37,357 bases of DNA from a virus: IMG/VR virus record IMGVR_UViG_3300042876_000073, positions 1 through 37,357 of that record; one strand, written 5' to 3'. Under the pieces are notes generated by a model. The model did no database searches. It had not been told where the DNA came from and worked only from the letters and a program-made list of their open reading frames with translations. This document shows positions 1 to 7,518 of this stretch, one piece after another; the stretch's first letter is position 1, and every line of letters starts with the position of its first letter. A program made the translations under genes and the position numbers.

Positions 1-127
1 TGGATAGCCTAAGACTTTTCCTAGTGTGTTCAGCTTACCCATGTCACGAACACGCTTGATGTTCATGACTGCGGCGTAGAACACGAAAAGCCCGTAGGTT
101 AGGCCTAGGGCGAGCAGGATGGCATTA
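1..127. repeat. Terminal direct repeat, left copy
   Basis: Bases 1-127 are identical to 37231-37357. The match begins TGGATAGCCTAAGACTTTTC and ends GGCATTA in both copies. A membrane-protein reading frame continues smoothly through the join, so the sequence is circular or circularly permuted with a unit length of 37,230 bp. Exactly 127 bases is a common assembler k-mer length, so the repeat is more likely an assembly overlap than a genuine phage terminal redundancy. Confidence 0.95.
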
Positions 128-132
128 AGCAC
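1..132 (-). CDS. Small phage membrane protein, N-terminal part (gene continues at 37230)
   Basis: This is the 5' part of a 116-residue membrane-protein gene that crosses the circular junction, complement(37012..37230 joined to 1..132). The start is a GTG at 132, placed inside the last codons of the gene at 125-328 and preceded by GGAG at a suitable distance. The N-terminus (VLNAILLALGLTYGLFVFY) is a clear transmembrane helix. The rest is described under 37012-37357. The overlap with the previous gene suggests translational coupling. Confidence 0.75.
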   Translation of the reverse strand, partial: MLNAILLALGLTYGLFVFYAAVMNIKRVRDMGKLNTLGKVLGYP

Positions 133-328
133 TTGGCTGCTCCGGTGCGTCAGCAACGCTATCGCTGGGCAGCGGCTCGTTGCCTTCGGCCAGCCATTTC
201 AGGTAGGCCTGATAGTCGGTATTAGCGGGGTCGAAAAGAAAGCTGGTCATCGTGCCGTCGCCGTTGTCGCGCAAGACTCCGTACTCCTTGTTCTCGATGC
301 CGCCCTTGAGAAGTTTGTAGGTAACCAT
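125..328 (-). CDS. Small tail-fibre partner protein (67 aa)
   Basis: A 67-residue acidic protein whose ATG directly follows the TAA of the tail-fibre gene (stop 329-331, start 326-328). A GGAG lies in the end of the fibre gene. The C-terminal half has the pattern DPANTDYQAYLKWLAEGN, which I recognise from small proteins encoded next to phage tail fibres. It may be a fibre assembly partner or just a fibre-linked protein of unknown role. It has no signal peptide or membrane segment. Its last codons overlap the GTG start of the membrane protein that follows. Confidence 0.7.
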   Translation of the reverse strand: MVTYKLLKGGIENKEYGVLRDNGDGTMTSFLFDPANTDYQAYLKWLAEGNEPLPSDSVADAPEQPSA

Positions 329-2035
329 TTACAGCTCCGCAGTAAAAAGCAGATACGATGTGATGTTGTTGTTGGACATCAAAGCTCCCGCACTGCCTTG
401 CGTCAAACCCGAAGAAACAGTCGTATTCACGCCGCCAATTGATGGCGAGCTTCCGTCTCCGTTAATTGTTACCGCAGTACACGCTACTAAAGTCACTCGG
501 CTGTAGACTGAATAGAGGCTAGCAGTGTTTACAGTCAACGAAGGGACCGTTCGCATTGGCGTAAACAAATTGACGTTTGCAGAAAATCCGGTGGAGGTGA
601 CGCATTCTCCGTATGCGTACCGCAAGTAAAACCCGTTGCTTTCCGCAGCGCGGATGTTTTGGCAATACCGATGACACAGCGCCAGCTCTGTCCCATACGG
701 CCTGCGCTCAAACGGCGTGGCGACAGTGCCAGCTTCCAGTTGGACGCCGGTGATGTAGAAGGTGGCTCCGTTGGTGCCGACTACGCTGGTTGCGCCGGTT
801 GCGGAAATGAAAAAACCAGAAGCCCATGAGCCAGCGGTTGTGCTCAACGTCGAGCCAACACCGAGACCAAATGAAAGACGGATTCCAATTCCGTTATCAG
901 TCACCCAAGTCCCGGATGTATCCCCGGCGATGGTGATCGTCTTTTGCTCCCAAGTGTTCGCCGCGCTGACCGTGTAACTGAACGGATAAGAACGGTTGAT
1001 TGCGCTGTTAATAACAGAGCCGCCAAAAGTTCCGGTAAGAGAACTGCGAACCCAGAAAGACAATGTTACGGCTTGTGCGCTTGCCGTCCCCCACCCAAGA
1101 TCGGCTACGTTGAAGCCTTCAATGTTCTGACTCAGTGTGAAGTTCTCTGAAGAACCGACAGAGTACGCGGACAAAGATGTCGCCCCAATGTAGTTGCGAA
1201 ACCCGGTCGGCGGTGTAACAGCTCCTGCGTTTTGCTGGACGCTAAACCTTGAAGCGTTTGAGCCATAAGCAGCCCAGCGATCAAGTACATAAGTCGTTGC
1301 CGCAGTGTTCGTAATCGTCACACTCGCCCCAGCATTCCTCTGGTCGATCCGCATGTCGCCGTTGATGATGCGGTTGCGCGGGCCGAGTTCTTGACCACCG
1401 TTGGCAAGGTCAACAGGAAGGACGGCACCCGCAGCAATTTTTGCGGAAGTGATCGCGTTGTCGGCGATCTTTTCGGTAGTGATGCTACCGTTAGGAATAA
1501 GCGCGGGGATAACCACGCACCAGCCATCTGCAACTCCTAGGGTGGCTTTGGGAATGGCAATGAGGATATCCCCTGCGGTAGTGGTGTAGTTAGCGCCGCC
1601 TTGAAGGATTAGGTTAGCCCCGTTCGTCAGGGTCACAGCACCCGCAAACCGCAGGAATCGTGGGCCGCGATAGTTCGTCCCAAACGAGGTGATCGTGGTG
1701 GTGCCGGTTACTCGCAAAAAGTTGGAGTTTTGTGCGCCGATGTCTACCGTTGCAGCTGAGGCAATGTCGGTTTCAGTGCCTTGGCTAAAAAGCTGTTCCC
1801 ATCGAAGGGACTGCCCCACAGCCGACCCAGCACCTAGGCCAGTAAGGACGTTTCCGCCCATTGGGAGGTTGCCAGTAAGGACGGTTTGACCATCTTTGGA
1901 AACCGATTGCGTAAGCGCAGCGGCAAGATCATCCAAAAGCTGTTGCCAATCAGCAGTAGTTGCAAGCACACCGTTTATGGCGGGTGACCATGTATTTGTT
2001 GGCGGCGTGTACTGCCCAGACCCGTTTCTCGACAT
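329..2035 (-). CDS. Tail fibre / receptor-binding protein (568 aa)
   Basis: Likely receptor-binding tail fibre. The start at 2035 has a good ribosome site (AAAGGA, 7 nt before ATG). The N-terminal 90 residues look like a tail-attachment region. The centre is rich in Thr, Ala and Gly with short beta-type repeats and the fibre motif ITTEKIADNAITSAKIAAG near residue 190. From about residue 220 a block starting NRIINGDMRIDQRNAG and ending VQLEAGTVATPFERRPYGTE matches the beta-sandwich found in many phage fibres. The last 110 residues are a variable head. It ends a long minus-strand late operon and diverges from the HNH gene at 2174. There is no adjacent reverse transcriptase, so no sign of a diversity-generating system. 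Confidence 0.85.
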   Translation of the reverse strand: MSRNGSGQYTPPTNTWSPAINGVLATTADWQQLLDDLAAALTQSVSKDGQTVLTGNLPMGGNVLTGLGAGSAVGQSLRWEQLFSQGTETDIASAATVDIGAQNSNFLRVTGTTTITSFGTNYRGPRFLRFAGAVTLTNGANLILQGGANYTTTAGDILIAIPKATLGVADGWCVVIPALIPNGSITTEKIADNAITSAKIAAGAVLPVDLANGGQELGPRNRIINGDMRIDQRNAGASVTITNTAATTYVLDRWAAYGSNASRFSVQQNAGAVTPPTGFRNYIGATSLSAYSVGSSENFTLSQNIEGFNVADLGWGTASAQAVTLSFWVRSSLTGTFGGSVINSAINRSYPFSYTVSAANTWEQKTITIAGDTSGTWVTDNGIGIRLSFGLGVGSTLSTTAGSWASGFFISATGATSVVGTNGATFYITGVQLEAGTVATPFERRPYGTELALCHRYCQNIRAAESNGFYLRYAYGECVTSTGFSANVNLFTPMRTVPSLTVNTASLYSVYSRVTLVACTAVTINGDGSSPSIGGVNTTVSSGLTQGSAGALMSNNNITSYLLFTAEL

Positions 2036-2081
2036 TTTCAGTCCTTTCTGAGATGAAGCTATTTTATACTTTTAGGCTTTA

Positions 2082-2090
2082 TGGTACAAT
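2082..2090 (+). promoter_or_regulatory. Extended -10 promoter (TGGTACAAT) before RNA leader copy A
   Basis: TG-G-TACAAT is a good extended -10 element, and the -35 region is weak. The predicted start falls about 7 nt downstream, just before the conserved GGCTAG of the leader at 2099. The same spacing (8 nt from -10 to GGCTAG) is seen at copy B on the other strand near 22.9 kb. It would drive the HNH-AP2 gene. Confidence 0.6.
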
Positions 2091-2098
2091 TTTTTTAT

Positions 2099-2157
2099 GG
2101 CTAGCCCGACGGGGCGAAAAGCGGACTGAATCCCCGCCTGCCATGTCCTTAGGATTC
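2099..2157 (+). ncRNA. Structured leader RNA, copy A
   Basis: A 59-nt element that begins at the predicted transcript start. Order: GGCUA; hairpin 1 GCCC-GACG-GGGC (2103-2114); GAAAAGCG; hairpin 2 GAAUCC/GGAUUC (2128-2133 with 2152-2157). The 18-nt loop of hairpin 2 contains CUGCCA and UCCUU. The same order with different stem sequences occurs at 22833-22889 and 29690-29764. The invariant GGC at the 5' end could pair with GCC in the loop as a pseudoknot. The UCCUU in the loop is complementary to a Shine-Dalgarno sequence. No known RNA family is recognised. Confidence 0.75.
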
Positions 2158-2173
2158 TCATGAAAGATTCATC

Positions 2174-2665
2174 ATGACCGATCAAGAACTGTACATCCGC
2201 GCCCACGAGTTTTTCACCTACAAAGACGGTGCTTTGTATTGGAAAATTGACAGAAAACATACGACGTGCAAAGTTGGAATGAGGGCTGGTGGCTTGTCAA
2301 AGTCAAGCATTTATCGCACTGTTTCCATTAACAACAAGCAGCGTTTGGAGCATCGCATCATCTTTTTGATGTGCAACGGCTATTTGCCTGAGATGATCGA
2401 CCACAAAAACGGCGACAAAACCGACAACAGAATTGAAAATCTCAGGGCTTCAGACAAGTATACAAATCAGCAAAATGTTGGCGCTTCAAAGTATGGATGC
2501 GGCTTAAAAGGCGCAAAACGCGACCGATCTCGCAACAAATGGGTGGCATCTATTCGCGTCAAAAAAACAAGGCTTTTCCTTGGTCGCTTTGATACAGCAG
2601 AAGAAGCCCACGAAGCGTACAAAGCCGCCGCAGTCAAATACCACGGCGAGTTTGCAAGGTTTTAA
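2174..2665 (+). CDS. HNH homing endonuclease with AP2 DNA-binding domain (163 aa)
   Basis: Freestanding mobile endonuclease. The HNH core lies at about residues 55-95 ([13 protein letters not shown], then [17 protein letters not shown]), the layout of the HNH_3 type. The C-terminal 50 residues form an AP2-like DNA-binding domain ([17 protein letters not shown]). It is on the plus strand against the surrounding late genes, is visibly AT-rich, and has its own promoter and structured leader, so it looks like a later insertion. The ATG at 2174 overlaps the stop of a five-codon leader reading frame as ATGA. The gene ends convergently in a 4-bp overlap with the gene at 2662-3027. Confidence 0.88.
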   Translation: MTDQELYIRAHEFFTYKDGALYWKIDRKHTTCKVGMRAGGLSKSSIYRTVSINNKQRLEHRIIFLMCNGYLPEMIDHKNGDKTDNRIENLRASDKYTNQQNVGASKYGCGLKGAKRDRSRNKWVASIRVKKTRLFLGRFDTAEEAHEAYKAAAVKYHGEFARF

Positions 2666-3027
2666 GCCAAATTCTTCAATTTGTACAAAGTTTTTAAGTA
2701 CAGCGCCACGATCTCATCGATGATGTTTTGCAGCGCGGTGTCGTCTTTGGAAACGGCCTTGTAGCGGTTGTTCTCGATCCAGTCCAGCTGTTTCTGGATG
2801 CTGCTGACAATTGCGCCGGGGAATTCGTTTTCGAGGAGGGGAACATTTTTGATGATCCCGTGTCGACCTTGATACGCTTCGGCCAGAGAATCGGCAAAGT
2901 CTACAATGCCTTCGTAAAAACCCCCTAGAGCCATGTGACGAGCGTAAGAACCTGGGCCACTGACCTTAAGATGCTCACGGTGAGCAATGTCGCGGGCTAG
3001 AAACAGAACGGCGATGAATTCACCCAT
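2662..3027 (-). CDS. DUF5856-like helical protein (121 aa)
   Basis: Mostly alpha-helical, about 121 residues. The pattern [13 protein letters not shown], then [22 protein letters not shown] resembles phage proteins of the DUF5856 family, which look like ferritin- or Dps-fold four-helix bundles. The assignment is from memory of the pattern. The start has a strong ribosome site (GGAGGTTCT before ATG). It is transcribed away from the exported pair at 3125, with a TAGGG-N5-CCCTA dyad and a TAAAAT box between them. The role is unknown. Confidence 0.65.
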   Translation of the reverse strand: MGEFIAVLFLARDIAHREHLKVSGPGSYARHMALGGFYEGIVDFADSLAEAYQGRHGIIKNVPLLENEFPGAIVSSIQKQLDWIENNRYKAVSKDDTALQNIIDEIVALYLKTLYKLKNLA

Positions 3028-3044
3028 AGAACCTCCAATAATGC

Positions 3045-3070
3045 TTGATTTTACCTAGGGTTTGTCCCTA
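3045..3070. promoter_or_regulatory. Divergent control region with TAGGG-N5-CCCTA dyad
   Basis: The dyad TAGGG-TTTGT-CCCTA spans 3056-3070, between the divergent starts at 3027 (minus) and 3125 (plus). Read on the minus strand, CTAGG-TAAAAT resembles the CTAGGGTAAA elements at 25.3, 26.8 and 28.5 kb. It could be a repressor operator, an extended -10 for the 3027 gene, or both. A small hairpin (AACAC/GTGTT) follows near 3076-3093. Confidence 0.45.
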
Positions 3071-3124
3071 TGGCAAACACGAATTTTTGTGTTCAAATTT
3101 GCTCATCTTAACCACGGAGCAACC

Positions 3125-3397
3125 ATGAAATCACTTATCGCAGTCATTTTGTTGTCAGCAGGCATAGCAAACGCCCAATGCGTTTTCGTGCCCGGCAAAA
3201 TCAATTGTGTTGATCAAGATCAGCACGTCCGAGACTTTCAAGAGCGCCAGCGCCAGCAGCAACAAATCGAGCAAATGCAGCGGCAAATTGAGCAGCAGCG
3301 CAGGCTTAACGAAATGAACGCCCACCAAGCCCAACAACCGCCTGGTATGCGTCAGCAGTGTTTTGTCAACGTCTTTAACGTCATGGAATGCCGATAA
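3125..3397 (+). CDS. Exported Gln-rich small protein (90 aa)
   Basis: Begins with a signal peptide (MKSLIAVILLSAGIANAQ; probable cleavage after ANA). The mature part has two Cys near its start and two near its end (QCVFVPGKINC and QQCFVNVFNVMEC), separated by a Gln/Arg-rich helical stretch. Disulphide closure in the periplasm is plausible. The ATG at 3125 was chosen over an upstream in-frame start because of GGAG 7 nt before it and the clean signal peptide. Its TAA overlaps the ATG of the Rap1a-like gene (TAATG), so the two are probably translated and used together. The family is not known to me. Confidence 0.75.
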   Translation: MKSLIAVILLSAGIANAQCVFVPGKINCVDQDQHVRDFQERQRQQQQIEQMQRQIEQQRRLNEMNAHQAQQPPGMRQQCFVNVFNVMECR

Positions 3398-3732
3398 TGA
3401 AATACTTAATTCTCGCTTTTGCTTTGCTGTCTGGTTCTGCTTTTGCTCAAACAAAACAGGACGGCAATCAACTTTTGATCGACATTAAAGCCCCGTCATC
3501 ATTTTTTCGAAACGGGGCTTCTTTTGGATATGTTATTGGAATTGCAGATAATTTGACTGTGCAAAATGAAATTTGTTTTCCCGACGGTGTTACACACGGG
3601 CAAATGGTTGATGTTGTCCAAAAATATATTGAAGAAAATCCGGCCATAAGGCATCTTCATCGTCTTATTTTGGTTCGCGCATCATTGATTTTTGCATTTC
3701 CTTGCAAGCAAGAAAACAAAAGGTCAAGTTAA
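3397..3732 (+). CDS. Exported Rap1a/Tai-like immunity-family protein (111 aa)
   Basis: Signal peptide MKYLILAFALLSGSAFAQ followed by a domain with the Rap1a/Tai pattern: a Cys after a hydrophobic strand (EICFPDGVTHGQMVDVVQKYI), a Pro-x-x-Arg-x-His segment, and a closing FAFPC. Members of that family neutralise periplasmic peptidoglycan amidase effectors of type VI secretion; phage relatives have no known role. The start at 3397 is coupled to the upstream gene by TAATG, which is better than the ATG at 3388. It lies on the plus strand inside the minus-strand late region. A role in controlling a cell-wall amidase or in excluding other phages is inference. Confidence 0.68.
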   Translation: MKYLILAFALLSGSAFAQTKQDGNQLLIDIKAPSSFFRNGASFGYVIGIADNLTVQNEICFPDGVTHGQMVDVVQKYIEENPAIRHLHRLILVRASLIFAFPCKQENKRSS

Positions 3733-5294
3733 TCAGCTGCCACCACTGGTGCGCCACGGTAAACACCTTGACGCAAAGCGGCTGCCATTGGGTTGGGCCG
3801 TGTCAATTTTCCGACAGCAAAAGCGGCCTCTCCCATTAACCTGGGCGATGTAGCCGGCAGCGCGGCCAGTGTTGCAGGGTTAGCCAAACCAAAGCCGCCC
3901 AAGCCAGTGGCGGCGACACCTTGCATACCTCTTGGAGTCCATGAGTTCAGCGCCTGTCCAGCAAGTGCAGGCATGATTTCTTGGCCACCAGCCATTTCAA
4001 GCTGACCGGCCAAATTCAGGCGATTGCCATAATTCGTATTGACGTTATTACGCATCAGGCTTTGCAGCTTGCGCATGGAGGTGTCGGCACTGGCGCGATT
4101 ACCCAGAGACAAAGCACGCTCGATCTCTTTTGTGAGTTCGCTTGCCTCTTGGTAGGCCTTCATTGTGTCGGCATACTTTGGCGCTTGGGTCTTGATCTCG
4201 TTTTTGATGCCGTTGTAAACATCTCCAACCGCTGCACGGGCGGTTTTTTGCTCAAACGGGATCGACTCAAGAATGTCACCGACTTTTTGCTTGAGAGCGT
4301 CCAAGCCTTCGGGAGTGTGAAACTCGGAAGGATTTAGCTTTTTCCAGTTTTCAATTTCTGCCTGGGCTTTACCCAAGTAATTGGCCGCGCCTTCGTTTTT
4401 GACTTGACCTTTAAACGTCACTTTATTGAGTGCGTCATTTACGGACGAATCAATGCCGTTAAAAGACAAAACCGTTTTATCGGTCTTGAGCGCGGACATG
4501 TCTGAGCGATATGCGGCCTGTTTGGCTGCGTTCATTTCGGCAAGGTTGGATTTTGCAACGTCCAGCACTTCCGTCATGTCAGCGCCGCCACGCATATTCT
4601 TTGCAAAGGTTTCGGCGGTTTGACCACCTGCACGGCCAGCACGCACGGCTTGCAGCAATGCGGCATCGCCTGCGCCAGTTGTTTGACCAATGACTTTAGA
4701 GGCGACATTTCCAACGCCACGGACAACAGGCCCAGCCATAGGCAGGGCTGCACCAATAGCAGCGCCCGTTCCTGCGTCTTCAGGGTTAACAAGTCCAGCC
4801 GATGCGCCACCAGTAACAGCGCCACCAGCAGCACGAGTTGCCAGATTGCCACCGCTCATGCCGCCCGTTCGCAAGGCTTGGGCCAATTGTGTAGCGCCAG
4901 GTGCAGCAGCTTTTACGCCGCTTGCCAATACCCCGCCCACAGGCAGTGTGGCCGCAATGTTTCCACCAAGACGCGAAGCACTTGCCAAGGCAGAATCGCC
5001 ATAATCTTGTTCAAACCGTTGACGATTGGCCTGCACAGCCCTGTCCACAGCAGCACGTGCCGTAGGATTTGCGGACAGCATATCCACAAGGCTTGCACCG
5101 CCTTTGGCAAGCGTATCCGTTACATCCTGCACCCCGCGATATACACCGCTGGGGATCGTCATAAAATCTTTGGCAGCTTGCTGAAGCGTATACCCGCCAA
5201 TCTTTGTGCGTTTTTCGGTTGGCGCATTAGCCAAATAAGCATCCGGGTCAAAAGCCGGTGCGCTTTTCAGATAAGCATCAGGATCAAAAGCCAT
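3729..5294 (-). CDS. Probable ejection (internal virion) protein, 521 aa
   Basis: The third of three consecutive genes that look like DNA-ejection proteins. It starts with a tandem FDPDAYL motif (residues 3-9 and 15-21). A Gly/Ala-rich hydrophobic central part (about 100-210) could enter membrane, and the C-terminal part is helical. Such Ala/Gly-rich, helix-rich proteins next to tail genes are typical of podovirus internal proteins delivered with the DNA. Its ATG overlaps the stop of the previous gene (TAATG). The 3' end overlaps the convergent Rap1a-like gene by 4 bp. Confidence 0.65.
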   Translation of the reverse strand: MAFDPDAYLKSAPAFDPDAYLANAPTEKRTKIGGYTLQQAAKDFMTIPSGVYRGVQDVTDTLAKGGASLVDMLSANPTARAAVDRAVQANRQRFEQDYGDSALASASRLGGNIAATLPVGGVLASGVKAAAPGATQLAQALRTGGMSGGNLATRAAGGAVTGGASAGLVNPEDAGTGAAIGAALPMAGPVVRGVGNVASKVIGQTTGAGDAALLQAVRAGRAGGQTAETFAKNMRGGADMTEVLDVAKSNLAEMNAAKQAAYRSDMSALKTDKTVLSFNGIDSSVNDALNKVTFKGQVKNEGAANYLGKAQAEIENWKKLNPSEFHTPEGLDALKQKVGDILESIPFEQKTARAAVGDVYNGIKNEIKTQAPKYADTMKAYQEASELTKEIERALSLGNRASADTSMRKLQSLMRNNVNTNYGNRLNLAGQLEMAGGQEIMPALAGQALNSWTPRGMQGVAATGLGGFGLANPATLAALPATSPRLMGEAAFAVGKLTRPNPMAAALRQGVYRGAPVVAAD

Positions 5295-6511
5295 TATTGC
5301 CCCAATCGTTGACGAATTGCCGCTGCTCGTGGGTCACCTGGGTTTGCGTTAGCCCATTGCAGTGCCGCAGCATCTTGCGGGTTCATTGGCGGTTTGTTGG
5401 CTTGTGGGCCAGCATATCGCGCTTGAATTTCCTTGATGGTTTGCAGCGCCGCCTGTTTAGTCGCCACGGGAATTGTCGGATCTCCGATCTGACCAGCCAT
5501 TTGACGATACAGCTGCACGTCTTTGTCGGATTGCGGGCCGCTCATCTTGGGCATTTTGGAGACCAAATCACCTTCCAAGGCTTTAAGCTGGGCGGCGGCT
5601 TGTGCGCCAGGGGTGGACATACCAATCAATCGAGCGGCCTGATCTACACCAGCGCCAGCATAAGAGCTGGTTGACTTGGGGATGATCTTTTCTGCTTGCT
5701 GAATGGTTGCCAGTGCGGCATTTGCATCATTCAGACGCTGTTGAGCCTCAGGGGTTTTAACCCCGGAAATCGGCTGCCCAGTTGGCCCCATGATCGGCAT
5801 GGCCTGACCATTAACCAATTGCATTGGGCCGTTGTCCGTTTGGATAATCTGGGCTTGCCGCTCCGGTCGGTTGGCTGCATTCATTTGCGCCATCTGCACT
5901 TGGAAATCACGCTGAGCCTGCGCCATTTGTTGACGGGTAGCGTTTTGCTCTTGCATCATCTGCATACGTGCATCATGCTGCATTTTGAGCTGCTCCATCC
6001 GAGCTTGGCGGTTGGCTTCGGCTTCCTCGCGGCGGAAATCACGGGCAGCTAGTCGCTCCTCTTTTGCGGCTTCCAGTTGTGGCATCTGCGCAAGACCGCT
6101 CAGGCCAGCACTGCGCAAAGATGCATCCGGCGCGTTCAAAAGTGCCGTGTAAGCGTTACGCATGTTGCCCGGCTGGGCTGCGACTTGATACCCGCCCGAC
6201 TGGTCTTGACCTTCCGGCGCAGGGCCAGCGGCTTGGTATGCAGGTGCTCCGGCTGCTTCGGTTTGGAATCCCCTAAGCGCATCAGCGATAGCTTGTTTGC
6301 GTTGACCTTGCAAATCTTTCATTTGCTGTTCGGTCTGGTTCATGCCTTTGATAGAACCATACCCACGAAGGGCCGCAGCCACGTGTTGCAAAGGGTTTGC
6401 GCCTACGTATATATCGCCGATCATTTGCCCTCGCGGGGCTTCGTATTGCTGCCCTGCATATTGCTTGTAGCGGTTTTGCAGTAACTGCTGTTCCAAATCA
6501 AAATCAGTCAT
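5294..6511 (-). CDS. Probable ejection protein with long coiled coil (405 aa)
   Basis: Residues about 145-220 form a long Gln/Met/Arg-rich coiled coil (QMMQEQNATRQQMAQAQ). The rest is Ala/Gln-rich, and the C-terminus ends NPGDPRAAAIRQRLGQ, a tail I associate with phage ejection proteins. It starts within an ATGA overlap with the previous gene and ends within a TAATG overlap with the next, so the three ejection genes form a coupled block. The function is inferred from composition and position; no catalytic motif is visible. Confidence 0.62.
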   Translation of the reverse strand: MTDFDLEQQLLQNRYKQYAGQQYEAPRGQMIGDIYVGANPLQHVAAALRGYGSIKGMNQTEQQMKDLQGQRKQAIADALRGFQTEAAGAPAYQAAGPAPEGQDQSGGYQVAAQPGNMRNAYTALLNAPDASLRSAGLSGLAQMPQLEAAKEERLAARDFRREEAEANRQARMEQLKMQHDARMQMMQEQNATRQQMAQAQRDFQVQMAQMNAANRPERQAQIIQTDNGPMQLVNGQAMPIMGPTGQPISGVKTPEAQQRLNDANAALATIQQAEKIIPKSTSSYAGAGVDQAARLIGMSTPGAQAAAQLKALEGDLVSKMPKMSGPQSDKDVQLYRQMAGQIGDPTIPVATKQAALQTIKEIQARYAGPQANKPPMNPQDAAALQWANANPGDPRAAAIRQRLGQ

Positions 6512-7518
6512 TTGATAAGACCTTTAATACCTTGAACAATTGACCCGTTGGCACCAGGCAAGCCCGCCAATCCAAGGCCAACACCAGCAATCCCGCCAAA
6601 CAAGCCGCCCATTTGTGCATTTTCAGCGTTGTATGCGCTCAAATCTGCGCCATATTGAGCTTGTGCCGCCCGGAGCATATCGGGCCCCGCAGTCGTGGCT
6701 TGTTGTGCATACGGTTGGAATTGCGGATTTTGAACCTGCGCGCCAGTGCGAAGAGCATTAATCAAATTCAATGGCCGGTCGGCTTGCATTGTTTGTTCTT
6801 GCAGCATTCGAGCACGTTGATCTGCGGTATTGCCGTAAATCAGATTTTGCTCACCCAATGCTTGCTGGCGTGCAGCTTGATCCAGAGAAATGCCTTGCGC
6901 AGCGGCTTGGAGCCTCAAGTCGTTAGCACGTTGGCCTTGCAGAGCCATTTCGCGGTTGTACGCTTCAGAACCAAGTGCAATGCCCTGATTGGCAAGACGC
7001 TGGCGGAGAGATTCTTCGTCCCTCTGGAGGGTAGGATCAAGCCTAGACATAATGGCTTGTTGCGCCGTTGTCCCTGCATTGATTACGGACTGGGGGAGCC
7101 TGCTTTCGTCAATCCCTTGCAGCTGCGGCAGCTTGGAAAAATCCAGATTCGGGTTAGACAGCGTGCCTTGTGCAGCATTTAAACCACTTTGCGCCAAATC
7201 GGCATACTGGTTAGACATCGCCATTTGTTTGTTCAGCGTGGCCTGAGCTTCTGGCGTCAGGTTCATGCGCTGCGTCCAGCCTGCGCCAGTCTCTTTGCCG
7301 CTTGCGTCATATTGCGGCGTGTAGTCGTAAGTAAGCGACCCGTAAGGCGTAAGCTGATTGATGCGGTTTGCTTTGGTGGCGTATTCCGCAGCCTCTCGGT
7401 TGCCTGCTGCTGTTTCTTTTGCGGCGGCAGAATAGTCTGGTGCGGCTGGTGCAGATGACTTGCCGGGATAAAGCCTGATACCCGCTTTGTATCCCTCAAA
7501 TTTAGATCGAATCAGCAT
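6508..7518 (-). CDS. Probable ejection protein (336 aa)
   Basis: Ala/Gln-rich helical protein. It contains an early LTPYGSLTYDYTP segment, a long helical middle (about 100-260) and a Gly-rich hydrophobic stretch near the end (GGLFGGIAGVGLGLAGLPGA), which could insert into a membrane. This fits a small internal virion protein. The start at 7518 has AAGGG before ATG and lies inside the end of the GNAT gene (17-bp overlap). It is the first of three consecutive candidate ejection genes. Confidence 0.62.
   Translation of the reverse strand: MLIRSKFEGYKAGIRLYPGKSSAPAAPDYSAAAKETAAGNREAAEYATKANRINQLTPYGSLTYDYTPQYDASGKETGAGWTQRMNLTPEAQATLNKQMAMSNQYADLAQSGLNAAQGTLSNPNLDFSKLPQLQGIDESRLPQSVINAGTTAQQAIMSRLDPTLQRDEESLRQRLANQGIALGSEAYNREMALQGQRANDLRLQAAAQGISLDQAARQQALGEQNLIYGNTADQRARMLQEQTMQADRPLNLINALRTGAQVQNPQFQPYAQQATTAGPDMLRAAQAQYGADLSAYNAENAQMGGLFGGIAGVGLGLAGLPGANGSIVQGIKGLIK

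Noticed and set aside
119-442. Plus-strand 107-codon frame over the fibre gene end
   Set aside because: It runs antisense to two supported genes, has no ribosome site and no family resemblance. Similar antisense frames throughout the window were treated as shadows.
329-2173. Diversity-generating retroelement at the tail fibre
   Set aside because: No reverse transcriptase and no adenine-biased template/variable repeat pair is visible near the fibre gene.
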